8,338 nt of DNA from Betaproteobacteria bacterium. GTDB taxonomy: Bacteria; Pseudomonadota; Gammaproteobacteria; Burkholderiales; Rhodocyclaceae. Position 1 is the first letter of the stretch, and each line of letters opens with the position of its first letter. Location of the stretch: NCBI GenBank assembly GCA_025997075.1, contig BNUC01000148.1, positions 1 through 8,338 of the forward strand, written 5' to 3'. Shown in pieces: positions 7,172 through 8,338 of the stretch. Below the pieces are notes generated by a model. The model had not been told where the DNA came from. It searched no databases and worked only from the letters and a program-made list of their open reading frames with translations. Both the position numbers and the translations under genes were made by a program.

Positions 7172-7429
7172 CCCGCAAAAAACTGAGCTGCTTGCCAGAC
7201 TGAAAAAACCATAGGCTTTGGTGTACGCTACACGGCGTCAGCGCAGACAGGCGGCGCGTTCTTTGCTGCACAGGCTTGGTGTGCGCCATGAAGATATTGG
7301 CGCTGTTATTCCCGTTACGCAGACTCCCGCTTCGCGAGTCGGTCTTGTTATGCCGAGTATTCGCAGTGCTTTAACTTGAATTTCCATCCGCTATGCGCTA
7401 TCTTCTTTCCAACGGAGGGTGCCGAATCA
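7172..7429. other. Intergenic region upstream of the Rpn gene
   Basis: This stretch of 258 bases shows no supported gene. It contains a small perfect hairpin GTGTA-CGC-TACAC near 7212-7224, an imperfect direct repeat (GGCTTTGGTGTACGC and GGCTTGGTGTGCGCC), a GACTC/GAGTC hairpin (7322-7340) with no T-run, and a candidate promoter for rpn near its right end. A 28-codon frame starting at 7288 has no ribosome site and no recognisable product. Confidence 0.5.
7376..7404 (+). promoter_or_regulatory. Candidate sigma-70 promoter for rpn
   Basis: TTGAAT (7376-7381) and TATCTT (7399-7404) are separated by 17 bases and match the -35 and -10 consensus at four of six positions each. Transcription would start near 7411, leaving a short leader that contains the GGAGG at 7414-7418 before the ATG at 7430. 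The match is moderate. Confidence 0.4.
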
Positions 7430-8338
7430 ATGAATCAAAAACTGCTGTTACCCACAAACGACTTCGTATTCAAAAAAATATTCGGCGAAAATACGGAAGT
7501 CTTGAGTGATTTCCTGCAAGCCGTCCTGGATTTACCCGCAGAAGAATACCAGGGATTGACTGTCGTTGATCCGAATCTGGAACGGGAATACATCGAAGAC
7601 AAGCTCGGCGTTCTGGATGTCAAAGTCCATACCAAATCTGGAAAAGTAATCGATGTCGAAGTACAGGTAAAATCCCAGCGCTCCATCTGGAAAAGGATGG
7701 CCTTCTATACGGCGAAAATGGTTGTTGAACAAGTGAAGAGCGGGGACAAATACCAACAGATCAACCGGGTCATCAGCATATTGATCGCTGACTTCCTCAT
7801 GATCAAGGAAAACGACGCCTACCATAACCGCTTCCGCCTTTATGATGAACGTACCAAGGTGCGTTTTCCCGATTCAATGGAAATAGACGTTCTGGAGATA
7901 CCCAAGCTGCGAGAAACAGACGGAACGCCCTTAGGCAACTGGATGCGTTTTTTCAGCGCCACGACAGAGGAGGATTTTATGCAAGCCGCGCAAAACAACC
8001 CCGCTATCGCCAAAGCCTGGGGCGTGATCAAAGTCCTGAGCGGCGACGAACGCGCCAGAGCCCTGGCCGAAGCCAGAGAAAAAGCCCGCATGGATATGGA
8101 TTCCTGGCTGGATGACGCCCGCTATGAAGGAGAAGAAAGAGGACGGCAGGAAGGAAGGAAGGAGGGAAGACAGGAAGGACGGCAGGAAGGACGGCAGGAA
8201 GGACGGCAGGAAGGACGGCAGGAAGGACGGCAGGAAGTTGCAAAAAACCTTCTTAAGAAGAAAATGCCCTTGGCCGATATTGCAGACACTACCGGACTGT
8301 CGTTAGATGAAGTGAAACGGCTTGCCGCCGAGCTTACG
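7430..8338 (+). CDS. Rpn-family (PDDEXK_2) nuclease, 3' partial
   Basis: An open frame of 303 codons runs from ATG 7430 to the right edge without a stop. The start has GGAGG upstream at a rather long 11-base spacing. Residues 1-180 are the recombination-promoting nuclease domain: NDFVFKKIFGE (10-20), the metal-binding aspartate in VLDVKV (D63), and the E-x-Q form of the catalytic strand in DVEVQ (E77, Q79), then WKRMAFYTAKM. The active site looks intact. Residues 184-230 are helical, 233-269 form an EGRQ-type four-residue repeat helix, and 270-303 end with a small helix-turn-helix-like tail (IADTTGLSLDEVKRL). Family members are about 290-320 residues, so the stop should lie just beyond the window. 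E. coli Rpn proteins are DNA endonucleases that act as toxins and defend against phage. The protein's own role is inferred from that family. The upstream neighbour is a remnant of another PD-(D/E)XK family. Confidence 0.9.
   Translation, partial: MNQKLLLPTNDFVFKKIFGENTEVLSDFLQAVLDLPAEEYQGLTVVDPNLEREYIEDKLGVLDVKVHTKSGKVIDVEVQVKSQRSIWKRMAFYTAKMVVEQVKSGDKYQQINRVISILIADFLMIKENDAYHNRFRLYDERTKVRFPDSMEIDVLEIPKLRETDGTPLGNWMRFFSATTEEDFMQAAQNNPAIAKAWGVIKVLSGDERARALAEAREKARMDMDSWLDDARYEGEERGRQEGRKEGRQEGRQEGRQEGRQEGRQEGRQEVAKNLLKKKMPLADIADTTGLSLDEVKRLAAELT
7968..7981 (+). promoter_or_regulatory. Internal ribosome binding site and ATG within rpn
   Basis: A perfect AGGAGG (7968-7973) lies five bases before an in-frame ATG (7979-7981, codon 184). 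It is better placed than the signal in front of the full-length start. It falls at the boundary between the nuclease domain and the C-terminal domain, where the internal start of an RpnS product would be expected. Confidence 0.6.
7979..8338 (+). CDS. Candidate RpnS: intragenic C-terminal product of rpn, 3' partial
   Basis: This is a nested frame of at least 120 codons in the same phase as the nuclease gene, beginning MQAAQNNPAIAKAWGVI. It would contain no nuclease residues, only the helical segment, the four-residue repeat helix and the C-terminal tail. In E. coli, small C-terminal Rpn products (RpnS) are translated separately from the full-length nuclease, dimerise through a helix carrying four-residue repeats, and block the toxic nuclease. 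The strong internal Shine-Dalgarno, the in-frame ATG and the repeat tract all fit that arrangement. Translation is not proven; other in-frame ATGs at codons 221 and 223 lack a ribosome site. Confidence 0.5.
   Translation, partial: MQAAQNNPAIAKAWGVIKVLSGDERARALAEAREKARMDMDSWLDDARYEGEERGRQEGRKEGRQEGRQEGRQEGRQEGRQEGRQEVAKNLLKKKMPLADIADTTGLSLDEVKRLAAELT
8126..8236 (+). repeat. 12-bp tandem repeat tract encoding four-residue GRQE units
   Basis: Five perfect tandem copies of CAGGAAGGACGG run from 8171 to 8230, followed by half a copy to 8236. Degenerate copies precede them from 8126. The tract encodes repeating E-G-R-Q with variants GRKE and GEER at residues 233-269. Because the unit is 12 bp, gain or loss keeps the frame and adds or removes one helical turn. 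It lies in the C-terminal domain of the Rpn nuclease and of the nested product. Confidence 0.95.

Noticed and set aside
7322..7340. Hairpin as a rho-independent terminator upstream of rpn
   Set aside because: The stem is only five base pairs before a mismatch and there is no run of Ts after it.
8126..8236. Repeat array that might be mistaken for a CRISPR array
   Set aside because: The 12-bp units are contiguous with no spacers and lie in frame within the Rpn coding sequence.
8028..8243. Minus-strand reading frame with repeated PAVL residues
   Set aside because: It is the antisense image of the 12-bp repeat tract in rpn; there is no ribosome site or family resemblance.
1..8338. tRNA, rRNA or riboswitch
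   Set aside because: No cloverleaf with a CCA-type end, rRNA signature or recognisable riboswitch core was seen by eye on either strand; a covariance-model search would be needed to be certain.

Overview
The window looks like chromosomal DNA from a Gram-negative proteobacterium, most likely a betaproteobacterium or a relative. This is inferred from the gene families, from Neisseria-type dRS3/NIME-like intergenic repeats, and from a GC content that swings from about 65% to below 40% within a few kilobases. I cannot name the species. Most of it reads as accessory DNA: a glycan or protein-glycosylation block on the left and a patchwork of toxin-antitoxin, remnant and defence-type genes on the right.

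Left block (1-6154, all + strand). The window opens inside a GC-rich gene for a TPR protein with an O-GlcNAc-transferase-like catalytic region (GT41/SPINDLY family), which ends at 1958. A 416-base gap follows. It holds a weak hairpin and a 124-bp element bounded by perfect 25-bp inverted repeats of dRS3 type. Next comes a 1259-codon gene that chains a small SAM-methyltransferase-like domain, three GT2-type glycosyltransferase modules and half of a GT4-like domain. The two genes probably belong to one surface-glycan or protein O-glycosylation locus; flagellin or another surface protein is a plausible acceptor, but the window does not show the target.

Right block (6225-8338). A vapBC toxin-antitoxin pair lies on the - strand, converging on the glycosyltransferase gene; toxin and antitoxin genes overlap by four bases and the toxin starts at GTG. 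Beyond its promoter lie two direct copies of an 18-bp sequence that resembles an IS end. Immediately after them is the C-terminal remnant of a PD-(D/E)XK/AAA-ATPase-type protein. The window then ends inside a gene for an Rpn-family (PDDEXK_2) nuclease, which has no stop codon before the edge (303 codons visible from 7430).

The most interesting element is the rpn gene. It carries an in-frame internal ATG (7979) behind a perfect AGGAGG at 5-nt spacing, followed by a 12-bp tandem repeat that encodes four-residue GRQE units. This matches the recently described gene-within-gene organisation of Rpn systems, in which a separately translated C-terminal product (RpnS) blocks the toxic full-length nuclease (RpnL) and the number of four-residue repeats varies between strains. 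If it holds here, the right edge encodes a compact antiphage toxin-antitoxin system inside one reading frame.
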